Part shown: positions 37,335 to 44,228 of the stretch, piece after piece
How positions within the stretch are numbered: the first letter of the stretch is position 1
How the letters are laid out: every line of letters starts with the position of its first letter
Assembly (NCBI GenBank): GCA_937981765.1
Contig: CALJOM010000007.1
Coordinates: 124,001-188,000 of the forward strand
Length of the DNA stretch: 64,000 nucleotides
Direction of reading: 5' to 3'
From: an uncultured Bacteroidales bacterium
Lineage (GTDB): Bacteria > Bacteroidota > Bacteroidia > Bacteroidales > Salinivirgaceae
Made by a program: the position numbers and the translations under genes
The notes under the pieces: generated by a model
The model's input: the letters and a program-made list of their open reading frames with translations, nothing else
What the model was told of the DNA's origin: nothing
The model's database searches: none

Positions 37335-38351
37335 ATGGAACAACTTTACTCAAACTATTCGCTAAAAAACCATAATTCTTTTGGTCTTGATGTAAAAGCC
37401 CAATATTTTTACCAATTTGAAACCGGAATTGAGATACAACAATTTTGCAAACACCGGTTAAAAAATTTCTCTTCCTACAAAATTCTTGGGGCCGGTAATA
37501 ATGTATTGCTCACCAAAGACATAGAAGGTGTTGTTATTCAATCAATTAACAATAAGGTTGAAGTTGTAACAGAAGACGATAATCGGGTAATACTTCGTGT
37601 AGGAGCTGGGTTTGACTGGGATAAATTTGTAGCATATACCTTAGCCAATAAATGGTACGGTTTAGAAAACCTCTCCCTGATTCCAAGCAGCATGGGGGCC
37701 GCTCCTGTACAAAACATAGGAGCATATGGAGTTGAGGTGGAAGAGTTTATTGATAAGATAGAAGTTATCAATCTTGATTCGGCTGAGATTTTTACCCTAT
37801 CACACGATGAATGCCGGTTTAGTTACCGCAATAGTATTTTCAAAAAGGATAAAAACAGAAACCTGATGATTCTCAACGTTTATCTTTCGTTGAGCCGCGA
37901 ACCAAAGGTCAATTTATCGTACAAAGCATTATTGGATGCCTTGGATCCGAACACGCCGATTACTCCGGAAACTATCCGAGAGAAAGTAATAGAAATACGA
38001 CGAAGCAAACTTCCCGACCCTAAAATTGTAGGGAACGCCGGAAGCTTTTTCAAAAATCCGATATTACCCTATCAAAAGGCAAAAAATATTCTGGGAAAAT
38101 ACCCAGACATGCCCTATTGGGAGACCTCCGAAGGCACTATTAAATTTGCTGCCGGTTGGTTAATCGAACAATGCGGATATAAGGGAAAAACTACACCAAA
38201 CGGAGTGGGAGTATGCCCAACGCAGGCACTGGTACTCATCAACCATGGAGCAACAAATGGTAAGGCTATTGTGGAATTAGCTCAGGAGATAATATCCAAT
38301 GTCGAGCATAAGTTCGGTGTTGTACTAGAACCGGAAGTCAATATCTGGTAG
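37335..38351 (+). CDS. murB: UDP-N-acetylenolpyruvoylglucosamine reductase
   Basis: This 338-residue cytosolic flavoenzyme reduces enolpyruvyl-UDP-GlcNAc with NADPH to UDP-MurNAc for peptidoglycan. FAD-binding GAGNNVLLT, the PSSMGAAPVQNIGAYG segment, the catalytic-serine motif GNAGSFFKNP and the terminal glutamate in LEPEVNIW are present. The long form is of the E. coli type I class. The gene lies directly behind ygiQ. Confidence 0.97.
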   Translation: MEQLYSNYSLKNHNSFGLDVKAQYFYQFETGIEIQQFCKHRLKNFSSYKILGAGNNVLLTKDIEGVVIQSINNKVEVVTEDDNRVILRVGAGFDWDKFVAYTLANKWYGLENLSLIPSSMGAAPVQNIGAYGVEVEEFIDKIEVINLDSAEIFTLSHDECRFSYRNSIFKKDKNRNLMILNVYLSLSREPKVNLSYKALLDALDPNTPITPETIREKVIEIRRSKLPDPKIVGNAGSFFKNPILPYQKAKNILGKYPDMPYWETSEGTIKFAAGWLIEQCGYKGKTTPNGVGVCPTQALVLINHGATNGKAIVELAQEIISNVEHKFGVVLEPEVNIW

Positions 38352-38403
38352 AAATGAAAATAGGCTACCCAAAACGGGCACCTTTGGTTTCTGGTAACTA
38401 AAA

Positions 38404-39600
38404 TTATTCGCCTGTCATGAAGAAAAGTGGTTGCTGCTGGAAATTTTGATATTTTGGCCGTAACCGATCGGTGTGATAGTATTTTTCAACGTCTACAAGT
38501 TTCTTATAACTTGTTACAACATCGATAGGGGCATTATCGTATCGTCCATTCCGCAAAACAACCAAACGGCCATGGAATTTTTTCAAAATCAAATCCAGAG
38601 CCAGGTTTCCGTAGGCCATTGGAACAATTGAGTCGATAGAATCAGGATCTCCCCCACGGACCAAATACCCAAGATTTTGTGTTATGAGATCAACTTTCTG
38701 ACCTTTATTAAATTTTGGAGACACCTCTTTGATTTTTCTGGATAAAATTTCACCTATCCCCCCCAATTTAGCATGGCCATACATGTCTTTTTCGCTGTCT
38801 TTAAACACCATAGATTCCATTCCTTCAAACGTGGCTCCCTCTGAAACCAGTACTACTGAATATCTACTGGGATTTTTCACCCGGTCTTCGCACAATAATT
38901 CTGTCAAACGCTCAACATTAAACTTGTACTCCGGAATAACACATCGGTTTGCAGCCCCCGCCATAGTGGGAAGCATAGCAGTGAAACCGGCATAACGTCC
39001 AAAAACTTCCACTACCATAATTCGTTCGTGCGAACCGGCTGAAGTGCGAAGAGTGTTTATCATGTTAATGGTACGTGTAACACAGGTACTAAACCCTATA
39101 CAATAATCGGTTCCAGGCACATCGTTGTCCATTGTCTTTGGGATGGCAATTACTTTAACACCTTCCTGAAAAAGACGAACACCATAACTAAGCGTGTCAT
39201 CCCCTCCAATCGGAATAAGATGATCAATCCCCATGAACTCCAGGTTCTTTAAAACTTCAGGGGTTAAATCGTTGGTGTCTTGGTTGTATTTCTCTTTTAA
39301 ATGAGAAGGGACTTCACTTTTAGGAACATGACTCGGGCGCGTTCGTGAGGTGTGAAGGAAGGTACCACCTGTCCGACCCGCTTTATTCACCACTTCTTCA
39401 GAAAGTTCAATGAAGTTGGCTGAGTTATCATACTTTTTGTCACGCACCACATCAATTAATCCTTGCCATCCACGGCGAATTCCAATTACTTTATAGCCTT
39501 CGCGAATTGCTCTAATGGTTACAGCGCGAATGGCAGGATTTAGTCCGGGAACATCTCCACCACCAGTTAAAATTCCAATTGTGCCTTTGTAAGTTGCCAT
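38404..39600 (-). CDS. Phosphofructokinase, predicted PPi-dependent
   Basis: This 398-residue cytosolic enzyme phosphorylates fructose 6-phosphate at C1. The start GTIGILTGGGDVPGLNPAIR and the PKTMDND loop are PFK family signatures. At the phospho-donor site it has GGDDT (D135 where ATP-PFK has Gly) and K155 in PKTMDND (where ATP-PFK has Gly in PGTIDND). These two substitutions mark PPi-dependent enzymes, which would make the step reversible and save ATP. Longer than E. coli PfkA (320). Ten G occur in its leader. It is divergent from the hydrogenase locus. Confidence 0.9.
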   Translation of the reverse strand: MATYKGTIGILTGGGDVPGLNPAIRAVTIRAIREGYKVIGIRRGWQGLIDVVRDKKYDNSANFIELSEEVVNKAGRTGGTFLHTSRTRPSHVPKSEVPSHLKEKYNQDTNDLTPEVLKNLEFMGIDHLIPIGGDDTLSYGVRLFQEGVKVIAIPKTMDNDVPGTDYCIGFSTCVTRTINMINTLRTSAGSHERIMVVEVFGRYAGFTAMLPTMAGAANRCVIPEYKFNVERLTELLCEDRVKNPSRYSVVLVSEGATFEGMESMVFKDSEKDMYGHAKLGGIGEILSRKIKEVSPKFNKGQKVDLITQNLGYLVRGGDPDSIDSIVPMAYGNLALDLILKKFHGRLVVLRNGRYDNAPIDVVTSYKKLVDVEKYYHTDRLRPKYQNFQQQPLFFMTGE

Positions 39601-39650
39601 AGATTTAGGTTTTTAAAGTTTGGTTATCGATTCAATTGCGGATAAATTTT

Positions 39651-39660
39651 CCCCCCCCCC
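39651..39660 (+). repeat. Homopolymer of ten C in the pfk leader
   Basis: Ten consecutive C lie 51 bases upstream of the leftward pfk start, so ten G on the coding strand. They directly follow TATATTGG, a sequence one base from the -7 consensus. No other C or G run of this length was seen in the window. Confidence 0.9.
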
Positions 39661-39919
39661 AATATACATTTTTTTTCTTAATTTTTTTTGTGAAAGACTG
39701 TGATTTTTTTTACCTCTTGAAAAATTGTCGAATTTTAACGTATTAAATTGATTATGTGTATTATTTATTTCACAAACTACCAACCATGATGTTTCACTTG
39801 GTGATATTTTTCACTTCTGCCTATGTGAGTATTTCAAACATTAAACATTGCGGTTATTTAAACTGATTATGAATAACTTAAGATGGCACAAAATTGGACT
39901 TTTTATCGAAAAAACTCTA

Positions 39920-39927
39920 TATTTTTG
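39920..39927 (+). promoter_or_regulatory. Candidate -7 box of the hydrogenase operon
   Basis: TATTTTTG is a perfect TAnnTTTG match 36 bases before the first ATG (39963). A -33 TTTG at the 20-base distance is missing; an ATTG lies 23 bases upstream. Confidence 0.45.
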
Positions 39928-39962
39928 TGTCAATCTTAGGTAATTGTTTTAGGACTGACCAT

Positions 39963-40307
39963 ATGACCCATAAAGAAATATCGAAACTTCTCAACGGACG
40001 AATAATCATAGGAGAAGGCAGTGAGAGCACCAATTATCAATATGCCTTCGCATCGGATTTGATGAGCGATGTACTTACTGTTGATTCAGAAAATTTGATA
40101 CTAATAACCGGCCTTGCTAACCTTCAAGCAGTTCGTACAGCTGAGATGTCGGACATTTCCTGCATCATAATTGTACGAGGGAAAAAAGCATCGGAAGAAA
40201 TGATTCAACTTGCAGCAGAAAGTAAAATAACGCTAATTGAATGCAACTACACAATGTTTAGAACTTGTGGTTTGTTGTATCAGGCAGGGATAAAACCACT
40301 TTACTAA
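39963..40307 (+). CDS. DRTGG-domain protein (first copy)
   Basis: This 114-residue small cytoplasmic protein starts at MTHKEISKLLNGRIIIG and corresponds to a single DRTGG domain (PF07085), a fold found alone or in phosphotransacetylase and CBS proteins and without a defined reaction. The segment ASDLMSDVL is shared with the second DRTGG protein at 42143. It is the first gene of the hydrogenase locus and ends 2 bases before the HATPase gene. Homologous genes accompany [FeFe]-hydrogenase operons in anaerobic Firmicutes and Thermotogae. A sensory or adaptor role is inferred. Confidence 0.8.
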   Translation: MTHKEISKLLNGRIIIGEGSESTNYQYAFASDLMSDVLTVDSENLILITGLANLQAVRTAEMSDISCIIIVRGKKASEEMIQLAAESKITLIECNYTMFRTCGLLYQAGIKPLY

Positions 40308-40309
40308 TT

Positions 40310-40723
40310 ATGCAACTTGAATTTAAAGTCATGGGAGGCGACTTTGCCAATGCAGGATACGCCTCAAGCGAAATAAAAAAGGTTTTGAAACAAATCAATA
40401 TTGACCCCAAAATAATCAAAAAGGTTGTGGTAGCACTATACGAAGCTGAAGTAAATATTTGCGCCCATGCTTATGCTGGTAAAGTTTCGGTAGAAATCAC
40501 TCCTGAAAAAATTTCTGTTGAAGTTAGTGATAAAGGCCCAGGAATTCCCGATATTGAATTGGCAATGCAGGAAGGATTTTCTACAGCAAGCCCGGCAGTT
40601 CGCGAAATGGGATTTGGTGCAGGAATGGGACTGCCAAACATTAAAAAAAATACCGATTTTCTTGACATTCAATCCACAGTTGGAAAAGGCACAACACTTA
40701 AATTCATAAATTATCTGACCTGA
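40310..40723 (+). CDS. Anti-sigma-factor-like HATPase protein
   Basis: This 137-residue protein consists of one GHKL ATPase domain of the anti-sigma/serine-kinase type: N-box in ALYEAEVNICAHAY, G1 DKGPGIP, and G2 GFGAGMGLPNIK. It has no phospho-accepting histidine and no membrane segment. Such proteins phosphorylate a serine on a partner or bind a sigma factor. The start is at ATG 40310 (MQLEFKVMGG), two bases after the DRTGG gene. It sits immediately before the sensory-hydrogenase-like gene, so that protein is a candidate partner. Confidence 0.82.
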   Translation: MQLEFKVMGGDFANAGYASSEIKKVLKQINIDPKIIKKVVVALYEAEVNICAHAYAGKVSVEITPEKISVEVSDKGPGIPDIELAMQEGFSTASPAVREMGFGAGMGLPNIKKNTDFLDIQSTVGKGTTLKFINYLT

Positions 40724-40724
40724 T

Positions 40725-42125
40725 ATGTCGGCAGAACAATTTCATCACGCACTTAAAGTAAATTTGGAAAAGTGTTACGGTTGCACACACTGCATGAGCG
40801 TGTGTCCAACAGAAGCCATACGCGTGCGTGAAGGGAAAGCCATAATTTACGAACACAAATGTATCGACTGTGGCATGTGTTATCGAGTGTGCCCGGTAAA
40901 AGCAATAGAAGTAGAGCAAGACGATTTTAAATCAATCTTTAATTATCAACGAAGAGTTATTCTTTATCCAAGCGTTTTAACAGGTCAGTTTTCACCTGAA
41001 ATATCTACGCTTCAAATTATTGCAGCCTTGAAACATCTAGGTTTTACCGACGTTTTTGAAGTTGAGCACGGAGCCGATTACCTAAGTCAGGCAATGCAGG
41101 AATATATGAACAAAAATTCCGGCAATAAACCGTATATTTCCTCATTTTGCCCTGCCATTGTACGATTAATTCAAGTAAAATTCCCCTCATTAGTTGATAA
41201 TATTATACAATTCAAGCCTCCCTTGGATATAGCTGCCGTTTACTACCGAAAGCGCCTTATAGATGAAGGTGTAGCTCCTGAACAAATAGGTATATTCTAC
41301 CTTACCCCCTGTGCAGCTAAGATTGCCGCTGTAAAAAGCCCTGTTGGCGAAGATCACTCATCTATCGACGGTGTGATAAACCTCGACTTTATTTATAATC
41401 GGATTTTAAAAGTAATAAAATCTAATCCGGGTATTGATACATCAGGCATTCAGGTTCCAACACTTCGGCATCAAAGCATTCGCTGGGCACTAACCAATGG
41501 AGAAGTTGACCGATTTGAAGGCCGCTGCCTGGCAATAGACGAAGTTCATAATGCGATAGAATTCTTGGAAAAACTTGAAAATGATGAAATTCCACCGGTT
41601 GACTTTATTGAAATCAGAGCTTGCGACGAAAGTTGTCCGGGAGGCATACTTAATGTTGAAAACCGATTCATAGCTGTCGACAGAATAAAAAAACGTGCAA
41701 AAGCACATAAAGACTATCTTTCTTCAAATCCTACGGAAAACCCGTTAATGCAATACAAAACCCACTTAGATGAAAATTGTAACCTAAAGCCAGTGCAGCC
41801 ACGATCTATGTTGATTATCGATAAAGATACAAACAAAGCCCTGTCGAAACTTGAACGAGTGCGTGAGCTGATGTGCTACCTTCCGGGCGTTGACTGTGGA
41901 ATGTGTGGCACCCCAAGTTGCCGTTCATTGGCAGAAGATATCGTTCAAAAAGTCGCCAAATTATCGGACTGTGTGTTTATACGAACCAAAATGCAAAAAG
42001 AAAAAACTCTTGGAAATAACCTATCCTACGAAATAACAAAAAAAATCTGGGGCGAAAAATGTATGGACAAAGATTGTCACCGTCCGGGAGCAAAACACAA
42101 TAATCACAATGCAAAAGAAGACTAA
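40725..42125 (+). CDS. Sensory [FeFe]-hydrogenase-like iron-sulfur protein (HydS-like)
   Basis: This 466-residue protein begins with two [4Fe-4S] motifs (CYGCTHCMSVCP, CIDCGMCYRVCP). A hydrogenase H-domain (about 80-330) keeps the four cubane cysteines: C142 in SSFCP, C196 in LTPCAAK, and C300 and C304 in RACDESC. The cysteine that relays protons in catalytic enzymes (first C of TSCCP) is F141. A C-terminal [4Fe-4S] domain follows (GVDCGMCGTPSC, about 388-400). This architecture and substitution resemble the sensory HydS hydrogenases of Thermotoga and Thermoanaerobacter, which are thought to sense H2 or redox state rather than turn over. It lies between the HATPase and DRTGG genes. Confidence 0.85.
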   Translation: MSAEQFHHALKVNLEKCYGCTHCMSVCPTEAIRVREGKAIIYEHKCIDCGMCYRVCPVKAIEVEQDDFKSIFNYQRRVILYPSVLTGQFSPEISTLQIIAALKHLGFTDVFEVEHGADYLSQAMQEYMNKNSGNKPYISSFCPAIVRLIQVKFPSLVDNIIQFKPPLDIAAVYYRKRLIDEGVAPEQIGIFYLTPCAAKIAAVKSPVGEDHSSIDGVINLDFIYNRILKVIKSNPGIDTSGIQVPTLRHQSIRWALTNGEVDRFEGRCLAIDEVHNAIEFLEKLENDEIPPVDFIEIRACDESCPGGILNVENRFIAVDRIKKRAKAHKDYLSSNPTENPLMQYKTHLDENCNLKPVQPRSMLIIDKDTNKALSKLERVRELMCYLPGVDCGMCGTPSCRSLAEDIVQKVAKLSDCVFIRTKMQKEKTLGNNLSYEITKKIWGEKCMDKDCHRPGAKHNNHNAKED

Positions 42126-42142
42126 TATTAAAAACTACTGCT

Positions 42143-42475
42143 ATGACTGTTAAAGATATTACCGACCAATTACAACTAAAAATTTTCGCCGGAGCTAGTG
42201 GAATGAATCGCGAAGTTACCGGGGGATATGTATCCGATTTGCTCAGCGATGTTATGGGACACGCGCAAGAAGGACAACTTTGGATTACCCTGCAAACCCA
42301 TAAAAATGTAATGGCAATTGCCTCGCTTAAAGAGCTTTCGGCAATAATTTTTGTTCAAGGTTTTGAACCCGATATGGATACGCGCGACCTTGCCGAGAAA
42401 GAAGGAATTCCATTACTGGGAACAACACTCCCAACCTTTGATATAACCGGTAAAATCTACAATCTGCTAACCTAA
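42143..42475 (+). CDS. DRTGG-domain protein (second copy)
   Basis: This 110-residue single DRTGG domain is paralogous to the first gene of the locus (VSDLLSDVM here, ASDLMSDVL there). It has no cysteines for metal binding and no membrane segment. Its stop codon directly abuts the PHP gene start, so the two are translationally coupled. The function is unknown; a regulatory partner of the hydrogenase is inferred from conserved neighbourhood in other anaerobes. Confidence 0.8.
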   Translation: MTVKDITDQLQLKIFAGASGMNREVTGGYVSDLLSDVMGHAQEGQLWITLQTHKNVMAIASLKELSAIIFVQGFEPDMDTRDLAEKEGIPLLGTTLPTFDITGKIYNLLT

Positions 42476-43231
42476 ATGCCGCTATTTAAAGCCGACATGC
42501 ACATTCACACCGTCCTCTCCCCCTGTGGCGACCTCGATATGAGTCCGCGAAATATTTTACAACAAGCCAGGGTTAAGGGACTTGATGTTATTGCCATCAC
42601 AGACCATAATTCAACATTAATGTGCAGGCCTATTGCAGAATTGGGCAAAGATTATGAAATTACCGTAATTCCGGGAATTGAGATAACCACCAAAGAAGAA
42701 GCACATTGTCTTGCTTATTTTTTTAATTTCCAACAAGTTGAACAAATGCAACAATTTGTTGAAACCAAACTGCCTTTTTTTCCTTATGATCCGGAAATTT
42801 TTGGGCATCAACTCGTGGTGGATGCTGATGAGATAATACTTCAGGAGATAGAAACTTTACTAATCACGGGCCTAAATGCCACCCTGGAAGAAATTGAATC
42901 TACAGTACACAAAATCGGAGGCATATTTGTTCCGGCACACATAGACCGGCCTAAATATTCAATCATAAGTCAATTGGGTTTTATTCCTATCGATTTAAAC
43001 GTGGATGCCATTGAAATATCAAAGCACACATCGCCGGAGATATTCTGTCAAAACAATAAAAATTACACCAAATATTCGTTCGTGCAAAATTCCGATGCGC
43101 ATTATCCCAAGCACATTGGCGAGAGCTACACAATCTACGACATCCAAGCACCAAATCTCGAAGAGATTTTCATGGCACTTAAAAACATGGATAACAGGAA
43201 AATTTTTGCAACGCACAACCTAAAGAACTAA
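42476..43231 (+). CDS. PHP-domain phosphoesterase-like protein
   Basis: This 251-residue protein starts with the PHP metal-site motifs MHIHTVLSPCGD and ITDHNS, followed by IPGIEITT, PAHIDRP and NSDAHY, all usual metal ligands of the PHP family. It is therefore probably an active metal-dependent phosphoesterase. The substrate is unknown; a nucleotide or a phosphoprotein is conceivable. It is coupled to the DRTGG gene upstream and followed by another HATPase gene. Confidence 0.85.
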   Translation: MPLFKADMHIHTVLSPCGDLDMSPRNILQQARVKGLDVIAITDHNSTLMCRPIAELGKDYEITVIPGIEITTKEEAHCLAYFFNFQQVEQMQQFVETKLPFFPYDPEIFGHQLVVDADEIILQEIETLLITGLNATLEEIESTVHKIGGIFVPAHIDRPKYSIISQLGFIPIDLNVDAIEISKHTSPEIFCQNNKNYTKYSFVQNSDAHYPKHIGESYTIYDIQAPNLEEIFMALKNMDNRKIFATHNLKN

Positions 43232-43245
43232 CCCGAGTTCACCTT

Positions 43246-43803
43246 ATGAAAGATATTTCCCTACATATACTCGATATAGCCAACAACTCAGTCAGTGCTG
43301 GGGCAACACTTATTGAAATTGAAATATACGAACAACCCTTAGCGGGAATTTTAACCATAAAAATAAAAGACAATGGCCGTGGTATGAAACCGGAAATATT
43401 GCAGAAAGTGACCGATCCTTTCTATACAACCCGTACAAATCGGAAAGTTGGAATGGGAATCCCCTTATTAAAACAAAATGCCGAACAAACAGGAGGCTCG
43501 CTGAAAATTCAATCTGAAGAAAGAGTTGGAGCCGAATTAACAGCGGTTTTTAATACCAACCATATCGATTGCCCTCCCTTGGGAAATATTGCTGAAATTA
43601 TGACAATTCTCATAACAGGAAATCCCAAAATTGATTTTCTTTACACTCACAAAATTGAAAACCAGGAATTTAGTTTAGACTCGCGTCAAATCAAGGAAAT
43701 ACTTGAAGACGTACCAATTAACAGTCCACCCATGGTAAGATACATTCGCGAAATGTTAACCGAAAACATTGAAGAAATAAATCAGAGTAATTCAAACCAA
43801 TAA
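43246..43803 (+). CDS. Stand-alone histidine-kinase-like ATPase
   Basis: This 185-residue protein has a GHKL ATPase domain (N-box ILDIANNSVSAGA, G1 DNGRGMK, FYTTR, and a short G2 GMGIPLLK) but no H-box or dimerisation helix. A C-terminal extension of about 80 residues has no known domain. It could act on a partner protein in the same locus. A similar ATPase gene beside hydrogenase genes is known from Firmicutes. The start at 43246 gives MKDISLHILD, with no better alternative. Confidence 0.8.
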   Translation: MKDISLHILDIANNSVSAGATLIEIEIYEQPLAGILTIKIKDNGRGMKPEILQKVTDPFYTTRTNRKVGMGIPLLKQNAEQTGGSLKIQSEERVGAELTAVFNTNHIDCPPLGNIAEIMTILITGNPKIDFLYTHKIENQEFSLDSRQIKEILEDVPINSPPMVRYIREMLTENIEEINQSNSNQ

Positions 43804-43814
43804 AACTTAAAAAA

Positions 43815-44213
43815 ATGACAAAAGTAAAATCATTGGCTGATTTACGTAAAATGAAGGAAGAACTCCAAAACAAAGTTCACCTTCGCGAAAAAGGAGACAA
43901 TGCTGAAAGCCTTGTACAAATCAGAGTAGGAATGGGCACAAGCGGAATTGCATCCGGAGCGAAAGAGATTTTCAACTTTTTTGTAGAAGAGCTCGAAAAA
44001 CGCAACATTGAAGCCGTAGTAACGCAAACCGGCGACATGGGATATAATTTTGCAGAACCCACAGTTGAAGTTACCCTGCCAGGTAAAGATCCGATAGTCT
44101 TTGGAAATGTAACAACCCAAAAAGCTGACAAAATTATTGAATGTTACATTAAAAACGGTGAACTGGTGGAAGGAATTTTACCCGAGAATTACGATAAAAT
44201 AGATAACAAATAA
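43815..44213 (+). CDS. HndB-like thioredoxin-fold ferredoxin without cluster cysteines
   Basis: This 132-residue protein is homologous to the HndB subunit of NADP-reducing hydrogenases, which carries a thioredoxin-like [2Fe-2S] cluster. Family landmarks RVGMGTSGIASGAKE and VTQTGDMG are present, but the expected cluster cysteines are not. GTC is GTS (S43), and the C-x3-C pair after TQTG is D74 and N78. Only one cysteine (in IIECYIK) remains. It therefore cannot bind the normal cluster and may be structural or regulatory. It lies just upstream of hydB and is probably in the same transcript. Confidence 0.85.
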   Translation: MTKVKSLADLRKMKEELQNKVHLREKGDNAESLVQIRVGMGTSGIASGAKEIFNFFVEELEKRNIEAVVTQTGDMGYNFAEPTVEVTLPGKDPIVFGNVTTQKADKIIECYIKNGELVEGILPENYDKIDNK

Positions 44214-44215
44214 CG

Positions 44216-44220
44216 GAGGG
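44216..44220 (+). promoter_or_regulatory. Strong Shine-Dalgarno of hydB
   Basis: GGAGG sits 8 bases before the hydB ATG, in the 15-base gap after the HndB-like gene. Most genes in this window lack any such sequence. Confidence 0.75.
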
Positions 44221-44228
44221 AAAAACAC

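Larger units (their letters stand above)
39601..39962. other. Divergent intergenic region between pfk and the hydrogenase locus
   Basis: This 362-base AT-rich region contains no convincing gene. It holds a run of ten C at 39651-39660, and an inverted pair TTGTGAAA (39688-39695)/TTTCACAA (39768-39775). It also has two further TTTCAC copies (39792-39797, 39809-39814), of which the second forms GTGA-N6-TCAC (39801-39814). A candidate promoter lies near 39920. The density of GTGAAA/TTTCAC elements suggests regulator binding. Confidence 0.6.

Noticed and set aside
39688-39775. A complete Rex operator upstream of the hydrogenase locus
   Set aside because: Two perfect TTGTGAAA/TTTCACAA halves exist but are 72 bases apart, not in the compact arrangement of a Rex site; reported only as a motif cluster.
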